The notes below the pieces were generated by a model. It was not told where the DNA came from. It saw nothing but the letters and a program-made list of their open reading frames with translations, and ran no database searches. Below, one piece after another: positions 11,452-23,875 of a stretch of 64,000 nucleotides of DNA (its first letter is position 1; every line of letters starts with the position of its first letter). Origin of the DNA: Aquanectria penicillioides. Its lineage: Eukaryota; Ascomycota; Sordariomycetes; Hypocreales; Nectriaceae. The DNA lies in assembly GCA_003415625.1 (NCBI GenBank), contig PYIU01000002.1:1116001-1180000 (forward strand). The letters are read 5' to 3'. A program made the position numbers and the translations under genes.

Positions 11452-11552
11452 GATGAGACTGGGACTCGAACCCAGGAGGATTGCTCCATCAGGAATTTTA
11501 GGTTGTTAAGGTGACCTTAACCTGACGCCATAACCAACTCGGCCATCTCACC
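11452..11552 (-). tRNA. tRNA-Leu(AAG) with intron
   Basis: On the minus strand the acceptor stem GGTGAGA pairs with TCTCATC at the 3' end, with one G-U. The D arm is GCCGAGTTGGTTATGGC, of leucine type. The anticodon stem TCAGG/CCTGA encloses TT-AAG-G followed by an intron of about 20 nt. The T arm contains GGTTCGAGTCC. The intron holds CCTTAA, complementary to the anticodon segment TTAAGG, as usual for eukaryotic pre-tRNA introns. A long variable arm lies between the anticodon and T stems. The splice positions are read by eye. Confidence 0.9.
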
Positions 11553-14500
11553 CGAAATCCTCTTTCAAGGACCCGCTTGTTGTTGGCGAGCGGGTCGAAA
11601 AATTGCCTCAAGTTCCTTTAGCAACAGAATTTCGAAAATCCACTTCATGCCCCTCCCGTCATGCATCCATTATACATGGTTCAATGGATCCATCTGCACT
11701 GACTTGAACGAGGGTCCCGAGTATAGTCTTTGTGAGTCAATCGGCTTTCCTCTTGCTTAGTCATTTATCAAATATACTGGCATTGTCCCCGAAACTACAG
11801 CATTGTTAATGCATTGACCATGATTCGATCGGAGTCACCAGCCTGGTAAATTACCCAAAGCGAGAGCAGAACCACCAACACTCGTTTCATTGTCCAATCA
11901 AACCTGCACCTACCCTACAGTGTGTGTGCGCGTGCATGCGTGGTGGTGTACATGTTCGAACAGCTTTGAAGTTGGAACGCCATCTCACTTGCATGATCAA
12001 CTAGACTAGGTACGCGACAAGGAGACACGAAACACTTCTAAGCATAGGGTGGCTGGAAGGCCTGGACAACTTGGATTGAATGGCCCAAAAACAGCCGGAA
12101 GTGGTAAAACCAAGCATATCGGGGATCAGGTAGGCGTTATGAAGAGAATAGACGGAACACGATCCAAGGGGGCCAAGCCAAGTTTCACACTCTGATGCCG
12201 TCACACCGACACAGGATGTCGCAAGGCTTGCGGCTGCACAGCAGCCTTTGCAGTGCGATGAGTGGCTAAAGCAACTTTTGCGGTCACGCAAGTTTAGTTG
12301 TACAAGCTGTCGGCTTCAGTGGGATACAACTCGTCATGTTGGTAAGCGAAAAGGTGGTCAGCAATACAAACAGCCCGCTCCTAGCCAAGCGATGTGTTGT
12401 CGGGCCTTTCGGTGAGACTGGGGAAAGGTCCGTTTCAATGGTGAAGAAGGGTAGTCGTCGGAATGGACGGAAGCAGGGTTATAGCTGGCAGGAGGAAGTT
12501 GCGTACGACAAAGGGAGGATGACGATGGCAGATGATGGAATCGTAGATGACTGGCACAGGGAGATTGCTCAAACCAAAATATCCAGGGGTATTGCTGGCC
12601 AGGAGATCGTGAGATGGCAAGGGTCGATGTTCTCAGGTTGGGTTGAGCGCTACCGGAGCATGCGGAGGATGATGTGCTCGAGGAGCTAGGTGAGCAACTT
12701 GGAGGGTTTGCGTCACCTGAAATCTAGCCAAGCAATTTGCGGTTCCTGGAACATGACACAGGCGCATTGCGACAGGATCACGGGAGATGATTCATGCTGG
12801 GCTTGCAGAATATCACATTCACAAGAAAGACGGGTTGTTGAACTGGAAGGTTTGATGAATCAGTCGATATCGGAGCCCGGATCTCGGAGATGGAGACCAG
12901 CGGTTGGTGGCTCCGTCTTTGAGGCGTTGGAGAGAGATGAGGCTAAGTTAGGCAGGAGAAATCACGTCATCGAGGTCCGGGACATCTAGAACCGCCACCG
13001 GGAAAGTACCGTCGTTGTGCAAGAATGTGGGCACGACTTGAAGGAAACTAAGCTGAGTCGGAGAAGGGGTTCGAGGCAGATCGAAATGCGTTGTCAATGG
13101 CTTGGATTGCCTTGAAACGCGCCACGCATTGTGGGATTGGACATCGAGTATGTAAGCAACATAAGAAGATGGGTAAGAGCTGGGCTTAGAGGAACAAATG
13201 TATGGAGAGAAAGGTGCCTAAAAGAGGGGCGAAAAAGAAAGGAAGAAAACCGGCAAGCACAGAAAAAAATATTGAAATGCGCGAGGACGGGAGACAAATA
13301 CCATGATTGGGTCAAGCGGACGGGAGATGTGAGCACACACGAAATCGGAAACTCGGGATGTTGCCCGTCGAGGGGCAGACTGGGCAGAGTACGACAGATT
13401 GCAGCACCAAATGGGACGAACGCAGCAATGGGTGCATTAGACTGCCCCAGAGGGCCCAGTGGATGCTCCATTTGGCCGCATGTCAGGATGCTCTGTGCAA
13501 AAAGAGGATAGCGGAGCTAGAGTGTCACTGTATACCACGTTGCGCAGCCGCATGGAGCTTGCTGCCGGCATCAAAACTAGGCTGAACACCAAGCTAAACA
13601 CAAAGCTTGGTGATGATGACAGTGTTGCGAAATCCCATAGCTTGCAACAATAATAGCAAAGTGGCGAAACATGGCGACCTAAGGCAAGTCATTAGACGCA
13701 TAACAGCCGGCAAGCCGTCGACCGATTGCCGTGCCGGGCCCGCTTTACCCGTCAGCCTATTGTCTATCCGCCGATCGGTGTCTCGATAACGCCATTTCTG
13801 GACCAAATTCGAAAGTGGTCCTGTGAGTGACGGGGTATTTTACTGACTGAGTACTGAGCCCAGGGACCCAGGGATCCAGGGAGGCCCAGGGAGGCCCAGG
13901 GACCTTGGCCCAGGGGGTCGGGGCCAGGATGATCGGGTGCTCGCTCAATCAGCAGCACGATATGACGACTGGCATCCCGGGGACTGTTGCATCCGTGGTC
14001 ATGTTAGTCCGCGGATTTGGGTTGAGTTTGGACAAGAAAATAGATATGTTTTTGGTCGGTTCTCGGCGATGTACATGAATACCTTCGCCCGATGGATTCG
14101 TGGACAATCAACAGTGCCATCCTTGGGTTGAGGAGATTTGCAATCGCTGTGGCTAACATTCTAGCCCAAGTGCCGTACAGTGCAGCACAGTAACAGAGGC
14201 TTGCGATGAAGGCGCAATTGCTCAGCTAGACGAGGGTACCTACTACGTAAAGTAAAAAAAATATGATGCTGCATGTGGCAACCGCACCCGTTGGCCGCCC
14301 CTCTCTTTCCCTCCCCTCCCCCACCCTCCGCCCTATCAGTGCAAATCTCGCCAGAAGTCGGCTCAGAGACCGCCGTGGGTGTGCTGGGAAGGTACACCCA
14401 ACCAGGGCCTTCCGCCGACGACCCGAAGGACCTTACCCTCTGCCACCACTACCCTGCCTTACTCACTCAACTCCCTCCAGACATCATATCGTCGTCTACC

Positions 14501-14913
14501 ACTCGCGCTTGTACAAGACCAAGGGCCTCAAGACAAGAAGCCACACCCATTTGCAATCCAGCCAGTCGCAGGGGCACGGTCCCAGCTCGTACTGTGTACT
14601 TAGGGCCCTAGTGCCAACCAAAAGCGGCCGACCGACCGTGGCACAGAGGGCTGACAGGGTGCTGACCAGGTCGTGACTGGGGTTCTGGCGCAAACTCTTG
14701 GGTGGACCAGCCTTGGTGTGCTCGCGAGCCAGCACGCCATCGCTCGGCGGCGTTGCCTCAGATCCTCTCCCCAGACTCCCAGACTCTGACTGTTGCAGTT
14801 CTCAGGATCCTGTTGGGGGGTGCGTGTCCTTCCCCAGACTCGGACGCCCAAGTTACGATATCTCGCCATCCCATCGCGCAACTCCCACATTTCAAAACCT
14901 TGGTTCCTGCGCC
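11553..14913. other. long intergenic stretch upstream of sconB
   Basis: No recognisable gene over about 3.3 kb. A plus-strand frame at 12336-12989 is open except for one stop but has no protein-like features. The last 600 bp (14280-14913) become pyrimidine-rich and are probably the promoter and long leader of the F-box gene. Short tandem repeats occur near 13858. Confidence 0.45.
13858..13904. repeat. CCCAGGGA-type tandem repeat
   Basis: Variants of an 8-9 base unit (CCCAGGGA, with GG inserted in some copies) occur five times in a row. Simple repeat, function unknown. Confidence 0.6.
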
Positions 14914-17229
14914 ATGGACCGCCAGATGCTCGTCAACGGACATCGGCTCCCCTCCGACTCATCCGCTGTCTCTACCGCATCGACCACCTCGACTTCTGCT
15001 TCTATACACCGGCATGCTCCCGCCTCGTCCTCCAACTCGTCCTCCAACTCGTTATCCAATTCAATCCCATCTCCCTCTTCTACACCTGTTCCCTCCGTCG
15101 TCACCGGCCCGGCAGGGCCTTCGCCGTCCGTGAGGCTGTCCAACGCCAGCCACAACCACCGATCCCAACAACACCCGTCCAAGGACAACTGCCACAGGTC
15201 CCGTTCTGACGAGGAGATCAACCCACGCCTGGTCAAGATGCCTTCAGAGCTTGTTGGAAAGACAGTCAGCCCCTTCCTCAAGGAACATATCCCCGGCCTA
15301 TACGCCCCCATCGGCAAGGGCAGACAGCAGATCGGCCTCTCCTCGAATTCCGCCCGACGGTTCGCAAAAGGGACCCCAACAGCAAGTTCTGCTACCGACA
15401 TCGCCCCGATTCCAAGTGCCGCCGCGCTGCGGACGAGACTAAGATGGGATTCATTCAGAGTGTAAGTGTCACTTAACCACTCACTTCTTCATTCCTTGGC
15501 TCGTCCTCATGATCATACATCCTGGTGTTTTTGTTAACCTGAAGACGTTATAGGAGCTCAACAGCTTGTCGACAGCTGATCAAGAAGCCATTACCCACGT
15601 GTGGTCCCTATTTTCCGCCGCCCCTGCCAAGCATCGCGAGTTGATGTTGCAGGGTATCATTACTCAATGCTGCTTCCCGCAACTGTCCACTGTATCTCGA
15701 GAAGTTCAGGAGCAGCTTAAGATCGACTTCCTCGCCGCACTCCCCAATGAACTTTCGTATAAGATCCTATGCTACCTCGATACCGTATCCCTTTGCAAAG
15801 CCGCCCAGGTTAGCCGACGATGGCGCAGCCTAGCCGACGATGACGTTGTCTGGCATCGCATGTGTGAACAGCACATCGATCGGAAGTGCACGAAGTGTGG
15901 TTGGGACTGCCCCTACTCGAGCGAAAGAAGTTGATGGCCTGGAGCCGGCACCAACAAATCCATCGAACTCAGCCCTCCGCCAATGTAGTCGAGCTCGACG
16001 ACGACGAAAACGCCGAATCCGGATTACAGAAACGCCAAGCCGATGATGAGACCGTGGATCGACCTTCGAAACGACAACGTGTTAATGGCTCGCGACAGCA
16101 GTTGGATCAGGAGCGCAAGTTTCGTCCCTGGAAGGATGTTTACAGGGATAGGTTCAAGGTGGGGTATAACTGGAAGACTGGCCGGTGCTCCATCAAGACG
16201 TTCAAGGGTCACGAGAATGGCGTCACCTGCTTGCAGTTTGAGGATAATGTTCTAGCTACGGGTTCTTACGACACAACGATTAAAATCTGGAACATTGAGA
16301 CTGGTGAGGTGATGCGCACATTGCGCGGACACACTTCTGCTGTGCGATGCCTCCAGTTTGATGATACCAAATTGATCAGTGGCAGCTTTGACAAGACGAT
16401 CAAGATCTGGAATTGGCAGACTGGAGATTGCCTCAGCACGTTGCAATGCCATACCGAAGGCGTGCTGTCAGTTCACTTTGACGGCCTCACTTTGGCATCT
16501 GGGTCAATTGACAAAACAGTCAAGATCTTCAGTTTTGACACGAAGCAGACGTTCTGCTTGCGGGGTCATACTGATTGGGTGAACCATGTTCGCATCGACT
16601 CACCGTCAAGGGTGGTGTTCTCGGCGTCTGATGACCTCTCTGTCAAGCTATGGGATATGGACTCGAAACAATGCATCAAGACGTTCCTGGGTCATGTTGG
16701 CCAGGTGCAACAGGTGCTGTTGATGCCCCCGGACTTTGAGCCAGATGAGGTACCGCCTCAGACCGACAACGCAGATGCGGCATCGGTATCAAGCGACCGG
16801 GGACGCAGCGCAACGCCTGTAGCCTCGGAGCAAGTCGTTGATGAACGAGCAGCCTACGGACCGGGTTTCACATCGGACACCTCTCGACCCCTGCCCCCAC
16901 GATACATGCTTACTGGTGGTCTGGACAACACCGTCCGACTCTGGGACACTGCCACTGGCAAGTGTATTCGCAGCATGTTTGGGCATGTGGAGGGGATTTG
17001 GGGACTGGTTGGCGACACCTTGCGTGTGGTGACTGGTGCCAATGACTCAATGACCAAGATCTGGGAGCCACGCTCCGGTAAATGCGAGCGTAGCTTCACC
17101 GGCCACGCTGGTCCTGTTACCTGTGTTGGCCTGAGCGACAGCCGTATGGCTAGTGGCAGTGAAGATGGCGAGGTCCGCCTGTACAGCTTCGAAGGTGAGC
17201 GGGTGGAAGAGCGAGGCACACCCTCATAA
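14914..17229 (+). CDS. sconB: SconB/Met30 F-box and WD40 protein (two apparent frameshifts)
   Basis: This is the substrate receptor of an SCF ubiquitin ligase that controls sulphur metabolism (Neurospora SCON-2, Aspergillus SconB, yeast Met30). Exon 1 is 14914-15461, the intron 15462-15553, exon 2 15554-17229. A low-complexity Ser-rich N-terminus is followed by [20 protein letters not shown], then the F-box ([20 protein letters not shown], about 15744-15803) and [15 protein letters not shown]. Seven WD40 repeats lie at about 16195-17200 ([14 protein letters not shown] through [20 protein letters not shown]). Two frame breaks occur, at G runs 15370-15372 and 15903-15905. In each, one extra G would give the expected family reading (F-A-K-G-D-P-N-S-K-F and [12 protein letters not shown]). 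With both, the protein would be about 741 aa. Sequencing error is more likely than decay, because everything else is intact. Confidence 0.88.
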
Positions 17230-19420
17230 GCAAAGACATGCCGCAGCCGTACACCTAACAGGGCTAATATTTGGATCCTTGATGACAACTCGGGCCTGGT
17301 TGCGTTTGACGAGGGCGAATGTGACTATGCATCAAAGCGACGGATAGGCATTGGTAACCATACTAAGCATCTATCGCTGCCATATTGTTGCTTTCTTTTG
17401 CATATTTTTTTTTTCTTTTCTTTTCCCCTTTAGTAGTCTGGGGTGCACTGGAGTTTTGATCAAAAGCGATTGGCAGGGTTTACGCTTTAATGATGGCTGG
17501 CATGGGTTTAGGACAAGCATTGTATTGAGGTCGGAAATGGAGAAGCCATGTTTGGGGCTTGGGTACTGGGACAGGAACTCGGGCAATGGGTGCCGAGACA
17601 AGGACCAAAAACTCGGGGGTTTCGAGGACGAAGAATTGGGGGAGTTTGGGGGTCGTTGATTTCACACATTTTATTTTACATGATGACAGGGGGACGCCCT
17701 TACGTATGGAAGAGCAGAGAATCATGGTCGAAAATGTATATCTCTACCTGCAAGCTACATAGCATAGAAGGAGATGGCCAATGCCAATGGATAATTATTT
17801 CAAAACTGAAGAGACCCGTTTGAGGAGTAAAAGAAGTAAGGCTATGAAAGCGCGTATAAAAAAGCTGGGGGAAGAAAGGTGGATTGGGGGGAAGGCCTAG
17901 CTGAAGTCGAGCTCGGAATTGCAAGGGATGGATACCGCGTCAAGCCTAGAAGGATTGCTGCGAGGGGGAGGAAGGCGACCCTGTCCCGAGAATAAATGGC
18001 AGTCCCTCGAGTGGACGGGTTCCTACGTCCGCAGCCGTAGCCGCAGGGTGCCAAGGTTATCTATCGCCTATCAATTGTGTGGAAGCGTCGCAATAGATAA
18101 TGTCGGCTGCGGCTCCGCGGATAAGGTGAGCAAGCTTCAAAGAGGCTTGCCGGAAATAATATCCTGCGAGATGAATGGACAATGGGAAGCGTGTGTGTGT
18201 GGCAGAATTGGGGATGTGGGAAACGTGGGATGAGTGTGGGATGTGGCTGCGCTGGGCGGGTACAAGGGGTGGGTGACGAGGGGGGGGTCCGTTGTTGTTT
18301 TGCGGGATTGTTGCGCGGGATCGGAGGACGTGGGCGAGGAGGAAGGACCCCAGAGCACAGCGGGCGGTGGTCGTTGGGCTGAGTCAAGGGAGAGGTCAGG
18401 TTCGGTCGGCGGCACCGGTCTCCGTGGGCAGTCTCCGAATCTCCGAGCCCCGGAGCTCCAAGCTACGGCGGAAGCTGGGTCTGGGCTTGCGCGAGGGTGG
18501 ATGAATGGATGGATGGATGGGAGAAGTCGGGGGATGGATAAATGGAACGGGACGGAGCACGGGAGGGAAGTGGAGGCGGGTCAGTCCTCCAGCGCAGTGG
18601 CTATATTTCTTTCTTTCTTGCTTTTTTTTTTTCATTTCTTCGCTGCGAGATACGAGGGCAATAGATCAGAGAGAGGAAGTAAAAATGATAAATCGGGACA
18701 TCAAGAACCAAAGGTGTTGCAAGGCACGGGATCTAATCTGATGGGCATGGTTTATTGTCAAACACTGTAAAGAGCTCGTGGCATGACCGCAACGCCACAA
18801 CCACGGCAAGCGGCAAACCGCAAGATCTTGTCTAGATCTAGGCATTCCTCGGAACGATCGAGGCAAGTGTCCGCTTGGAGGCCTGTGCTGGACGAGCGTT
18901 CCGGGACGTTGGGATGGGATGGCTATGGTATGATTTCTTAGGACAAGGCAAGGTACAGCATAGGGGGGGTGGGCGGCATGGACAGGCAATACACGGTAAA
19001 ATCGGTAGAAACTATCGGTACTAGAGGTGCGAAGACCGGAGAGCGGTGCGGTTTACTGCGCCGGTGAAGCACCTCCGAGGAAGAGGAAGGGAGAGCACGG
19101 TTCATCATTCATTGGCGGCGAGGGTTGCAAGTACAGAAGAGTGCAATAAACAAGGGTGAATCCGCCCGCAATTGGACAGGTGAGACGGCTTCTCAGGTTT
19201 GAGGTAGTCAAAAATGGCCAGTGGTCGTAGTAAGCTACGTCCAACGGCGTGGAAGAGCCAGACCTCGGCAATGGTCGGGCGTCCGGGGTGGGTCTATTCT
19301 CTGCCGCCTTCACCTGGAGCCCCACGAGTCCCGGAATAATGTTCAGTCTGGCAAGTACGAAGTACCTAGGGGGGGTTCATTGAATGCTATTTGCCCGTAC
19401 AGAGAATAGGTACGGAGCAG

Positions 19421-19471
<51 letters not shown>
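19421..19471. repeat. (GA)n microsatellite
   Basis: About 50 bases of nearly pure GA repeat lie in the middle of the gene-poor stretch. Confidence 0.9.
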
Positions 19472-19473
<2 letters not shown>

Positions 19474-20912
19474 AGAGTGGGCAACTGTCAAACACCACGG
19501 CGAACTCACACACACCGGTGTGTGCGGTGTGGAGAGCATCAAATGGTCAACCACGGCAGTAGACGGACGGCATTGGACGGGCGGTATTGCATGTTGGACA
19601 TGATGCCCTGGTCATGGTCATCCCGGACGGCCCCGAATGCCTGCTGGGCTACTGCAGATGCCCTGGACAGATAGATGGAAGCGATGAAAGAGATGGATGA
19701 GATGGAAGAGATGTGCTTCCAAATTCCAAGGGTAGCCCCCAAAAACTAGGCTTCTTCCCTGTTCTTCGGTGGCCCCCAGGTGATAGATAGACTAGGTATC
19801 GTCAACACAGAGCAAGCGGGCTGGTTGGTGGACATTGGAGGCCACAGCAGCACAAGCACACGCACACGCAAGGGTTTTTTTGTTTTCTTCCTTTCTTCAT
19901 CAACCACGTCCCTTGTCTTTTTGCCTTTGGGGGTCTCTTGGCAGAGTACTATGTAGTTACACAGCTGGTCTGGTCAGAGCCCCAAGCCCCACCTGCCCTG
20001 TAAGTCGCAGCAGCTCTGGGCTCTGGGCTCTGGGCTCTGGGGGGACCCTGTCTGGCTGCTGTTATTTCCAGAAAAAGCAAGTACCCGATACCACCTCCAC
20101 CGGCGGATAATGGCACAAGCACGGGGTACCGACCCAGCGGCCAAGGGGGCCCAAAGCCAGCCAAGAGTCAGTGAGCAATTGGGAAAAAGCTGAAGCTTGC
20201 TGGCTGGCGAGGGAAGGCAAGATGGGGTCTCTGGTTGCCGTCGGAAAGGGGACCCCGCAAAATCACAAGCTCGGCTGTGCGTCGGCAAAGCTATTTCCTA
20301 CGTCACTGAGAGCGTGCGTGTGTCTTCTTGTTATTATTATTGTTAAAAAAAAAATTCGATTAGAGTCGACAACAAAGAAGGCACGAGCAGGGAGCACAAA
20401 TGAAAGAAGAGGGAAAGGAAGAAAAAGAAGTAGGGATTGGAATTGCGACGTCGGCATGACCAATTCCTGGCGCCAGGGCCATGGGAAGGGAAATACCTGC
20501 AGGCGTGCAGCAGCAACAACAGCAGAGGCAACATCTTCTTCAAGCAACTAGGAGTGCAGCTCGGATTTCAATCTGCGCCACAATAGATCAATTGATAACT
20601 GACGCTGGTCCCTTTAATTCTGCCAGTCCGCTGGCGAGACCCTGCGTTGCGGCACTCCGTAGGCGGTCGTGCTGTCGCCCGTCGTCGTCTTCGTCGTCGT
20701 CGCCTGCTGCTCCTCGGCCGCATGGAGGGATGGATCGTCCCCGGTCCTCCGCCTGCCCGGAGGCCAGCCCAAGTCGCTCCAAGTGGGGATTTCCGAGGCG
20801 CGCGCCCACCCCCAATTGCGCACCCCCGTACCCGCAGCTCAGTTCCGAGTGAGTGTCGTTTGCCCACTTCCATTTTGTTGCAAGCTGAGAGCGGGAGCGA
20901 GCTCGGCTGGGG

Positions 20913-20935
20913 AAAAAAAAAAAAAAAAAAAAAAA
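20913..20935. repeat. poly(A) tract
   Basis: More than twenty consecutive A follow GGGG. This could be a simple homopolymer or the tail of an old retroposed copy; no retroposed body is recognised upstream. Confidence 0.8.
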
Positions 20936-21370
20936 GGCAAGGGGTGGGGGAGAGAACCCTTCTCGGGATGACGAGCAAAGAAACAGCAGCAACAAGCACA
21001 TGGAAAAAGCAGAACAAGAGGGGGAGGGGGGCGGGGGGCAAAACATATGCTTGGTTCCTCCCCTTGACGGGTTTGGTCATATGGTTCGTCATAGGCGCCT
21101 TAAAAAGGAAATTCGAGGTGTGAGATGGCATGGGGATATTGTCATTGCTGGAGCTCCACCCGAGGAGGGAATGGGGGGGTGTGAAGGCGCCAGCCAAACA
21201 AGACGTCGTGGGCAACGCCTCATGATGCCATGAAATGCACATACGGAGTGTCCTCCGGCCAGCAAACAGCCAGACTGTCATGGCAAAAGGACGAATCGCA
21301 GCCCATGGCCCGAGGGGTGTCGTTGCGTGTACTTACGGGTTGTGTGCGCTCTGTAGCATGTGCCTGCATG

Positions 21371-21406
<36 letters not shown>
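21371..21406. repeat. (TGC)12 trinucleotide repeat
   Basis: Twelve perfect TGC units. They encode poly-Cys, poly-Leu or poly-Ala forward and poly-Gln, poly-Ala or poly-Ser in reverse, but no gene context supports translation. Confidence 0.9.
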
Positions 21407-22599
21407 GGCCCATGTCCCCCTCCCAAGCTTGCTTGAGGCTCCCGAGGTCCCTGGCAAATTTATTCCATCTCGGTCTGGATCTCGCTCTTTGCTGTCATGC
21501 CAGCTTAGAAAGTAGCCTTTCCTCGGGGAATGACATCCCCCCTCCTCCAACTCTCTCTCTCTCTCTCTCCACGCACGCCCCCTCTGTCGCCCACGCCCAC
21601 TCTCCGAACGCCCACTCCCCGCCCCGGGTGGGCGCCAGCCAAGCTTGCTCCAAAAGACAATGCCTTGTGACTAGGACTATGACTCCCGAACGGCCACGCA
21701 CTGCCCATAAGCTCGTGCCTGTTGCTTGTTTTGCGGGAGTGGGAGGGTAATGGGGACGAAAAATAAAACGAAAAAAATTATTATTAAAATAAATAACCAC
21801 ACACATACTCACACAGAGCTAGCAAAAGTGTGGAGAATGTCCCCGAGGCTCCCCTCCACACACGCCCCCCAGGTCCCCAGAAGATACCGACGTAAACCCA
21901 AGCCATCCGCTCCAGTCCCAGCCCGGCAGGCCAACGGAGCCCAGAAGCCATGCACCGGTAGCTAAGGTCCAGAGTAAGTCAGTCAGCCAGCCAGACAGGC
22001 GGGAGGCGTAGCGTACATGTAGAGTGGAATTTTCATATGTCTGCGGCTATGGTCTACGGCGAACTCGGCCGGCGGAATCGTCTCGGGTTTCCGCTCTTCC
22101 TCGTCCTCTTCCTCGTCCGCTTCCACTTTGTTTTAAATCCTCCTCGTCCTCCACACGCCCTCCTCTCCTCTCCTCTTGGTCTTCCCTTTGGCTCTTATTT
22201 CTGGTTTCTTTTTTTCTTCTCTTCTTCTCCCAGTCTCCCCCAAATCTCCACTCCTCCTCTCTCTCTCTCTCTCTCCCTCTCTCTCGCACGCCAATCTCTC
22301 TTGGTTGTGCTCTCTCAACACGCCTCGGTCGAAGCGTCTCAGTCATCCGTACATTCAGACGCGCGCACCTCTCGAATCTCCGACCCCCTCCGATACCTCG
22401 GTCTTACCCCGTCTAAGAAGCTCCCACACTCCCACTTCCCCCCAAACAGGAGAACCGACGGCAGCTTGCACCTTGCAGCTCGCGCGACCAATTTTCGCCC
22501 AGTGTCCCATTTCTACTCTTGAGTGTCTTGGGTTCCTTCTTCTTTGCTCGGGCAAGGGGAAAGTTTGTTAGAGTTCCGTCAGGCCTAGAAGTAGCACAC

Positions 22600-22629
22600 A
22601 CAACAACAACAACAACAACAACAACAACA
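22600..22629. repeat. (CAA)n repeat in carrier 5' leader
   Basis: About nine CAA/ACA units end just before the start codon at 22638. CAA-rich, unstructured leaders are typical of well-translated fungal mRNAs. Confidence 0.75.
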
Positions 22630-22637
22630 CCGGCGTC

Positions 22638-23875
22638 ATGTCTCGAAACGGCGACGGAAGGAAGCAGCCCCCTTCGGCGGCCACCAACCTCATTGGTACG
22701 TCACTCAATTCACTCCAATTGCACTCTGGAGGAGTCATGATACCCACTGCGACTCATTTGGTGCTGTCATTTTTTATGCGCGGTGGGCTAACTCGTCTCT
22801 GCAGCTGGTGGTGGTGCCGGTATGATGGAGGCGCTCGTGTGCCATCCCTCGGTAAGCTCCCCCCTCACTGCGCGCAACCAAGCGCAATGCTCCCAGGAGC
22901 TCTCCTCTAACCTGCTTTGCCCCCAAAGACACAATCAAGGTTCGCATGCAGCTTTCAAAGCGTGCGCGCCAGCCTGGTGCCCCAAGCGCGGCTTCATCGC
23001 GACCGGAGCCTCCATTGTCCGCAAGGAGACCCCTCTCGGTCTCTACAAGGGCCTGGGTGCCGTCTTGACCGGCATTGTCCCCAAGATGGCTATCCGATTC
23101 ACCTCGTTTGAGTGGTATAAGCAGCTCCTCGCCGACCCCAAGACCGGTAAGGTTTCTGGCCAGGCCACCTTCTTCGCCGGTCTGGCTGCTGGTGTTACTG
23201 AGGCCGTCGCCGTCGTCACCCCCATGGAAGTCATCAAGATCCGTCTCCAGGCCCAGCACCACTCCATGGCCGATCCCCTCGACATCCCCAAGTACCGCAA
23301 CGCCGCTCACGCTCTGTACACCGTCGTCAAGGAGGAAGGTTTCGGTGCTCTGTACCGCGGTGTCAGTTTGACCGCCCTCCGCCAGGGTTCCAACCAGGCC
23401 GTCAACTTCACTGCCTACAGCTATTTCAAGGAGTGGCTCAAGGTGTGGCAGCCCCAGTACGAGGGCGTCAACCTGCCCAGCTGGCAGACTACCCTCATCG
23501 GTCTTGTCAGTGGTGCCATGGGTCCCCTGAGCAACGCCCCCATCGACACCATAAAGACCCGCCTTCAGAAGACTCCCGCCGAGCCAGGTACCAGCGCCTG
23601 GTCTCGAATCTCCCGAATCGCCGCCGAAATGTTCAAGTGAGTTGCTACCCAACATTCTCTCCTCCCTTGCCTAGTAAATCTCCTTATATACTGACGTCTG
23701 TTTTCCTCTCCCTCCCTCGCAGGCAAGAAGGATTCCACGCCTTCTACAAGGGCATCACCCCCGTATTATGCGTGTCGCTCCCGGCCAGGCCGTTACCTTC
23801 ACCGTTTATGAATACCTGAAGGACAAGCTAGAAACAAGCAAAGTTTCCCTGACCGGAGGCAAGTACGAGGAGTAG
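22638..23875 (+). CDS. acuL: mitochondrial succinate/fumarate carrier (apparent frameshifts)
   Basis: A member of the mitochondrial carrier family closest to yeast Sfc1/Acr1 and Aspergillus AcuL. It exchanges cytosolic succinate for matrix fumarate across the inner membrane and links the glyoxylate cycle to gluconeogenesis. Exons are 22638-22695, 22805-22851, 22929-23636 and 23723-23875. Carrier signatures are MMEALVCHP followed by DTIKVRMQLS, then TPMEVIKIRLQAQH, and finally APIDTIKTRLQK. Three single-base deficits interrupt the frame, each in a C run: 22846-22848, 22980-22983 and 23758-23762. One extra C at each would give the family's CHPLDTIK, GAPKRGFI and GITPRIMRVAPGQAVTFTVY and a 322-aa protein, the usual length. 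The likely cause is homopolymer sequencing error. Confidence 0.9.

Larger units (their letters stand above)
17230..22637. other. 5.4-kb gene desert rich in simple repeats
   Basis: No protein gene or tRNA is recognisable on either strand. The region holds several simple repeats listed separately, GGAT repeats at about 18500-18540, and a CTCT-rich and CAA-rich leader (22230-22637) before the carrier gene. Its size is unusual between two housekeeping genes, so a long regulatory region or an unannotated non-coding RNA is possible. Confidence 0.45.

Noticed and set aside
12336..12989. Nearly continuous plus-strand frame with one stop
   Set aside because: No recognisable protein pattern, no splice sites that improve it, and amino-acid usage looks random.
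20568..21281. 237-codon minus-strand frame
   Set aside because: Driven by poly-Phe and poly-Arg from the A run and other simple repeats; not protein-like.
21371..21406. CRISPR-like array or poly-Gln coding region
   Set aside because: A pure trinucleotide repeat without spacers, and no supporting gene on either strand.
22774..23655. 293-codon antisense open frame across the carrier gene
   Set aside because: It is the complement of a well-supported coding exon with GC-rich third positions, which opens antisense frames. No domain is visible.
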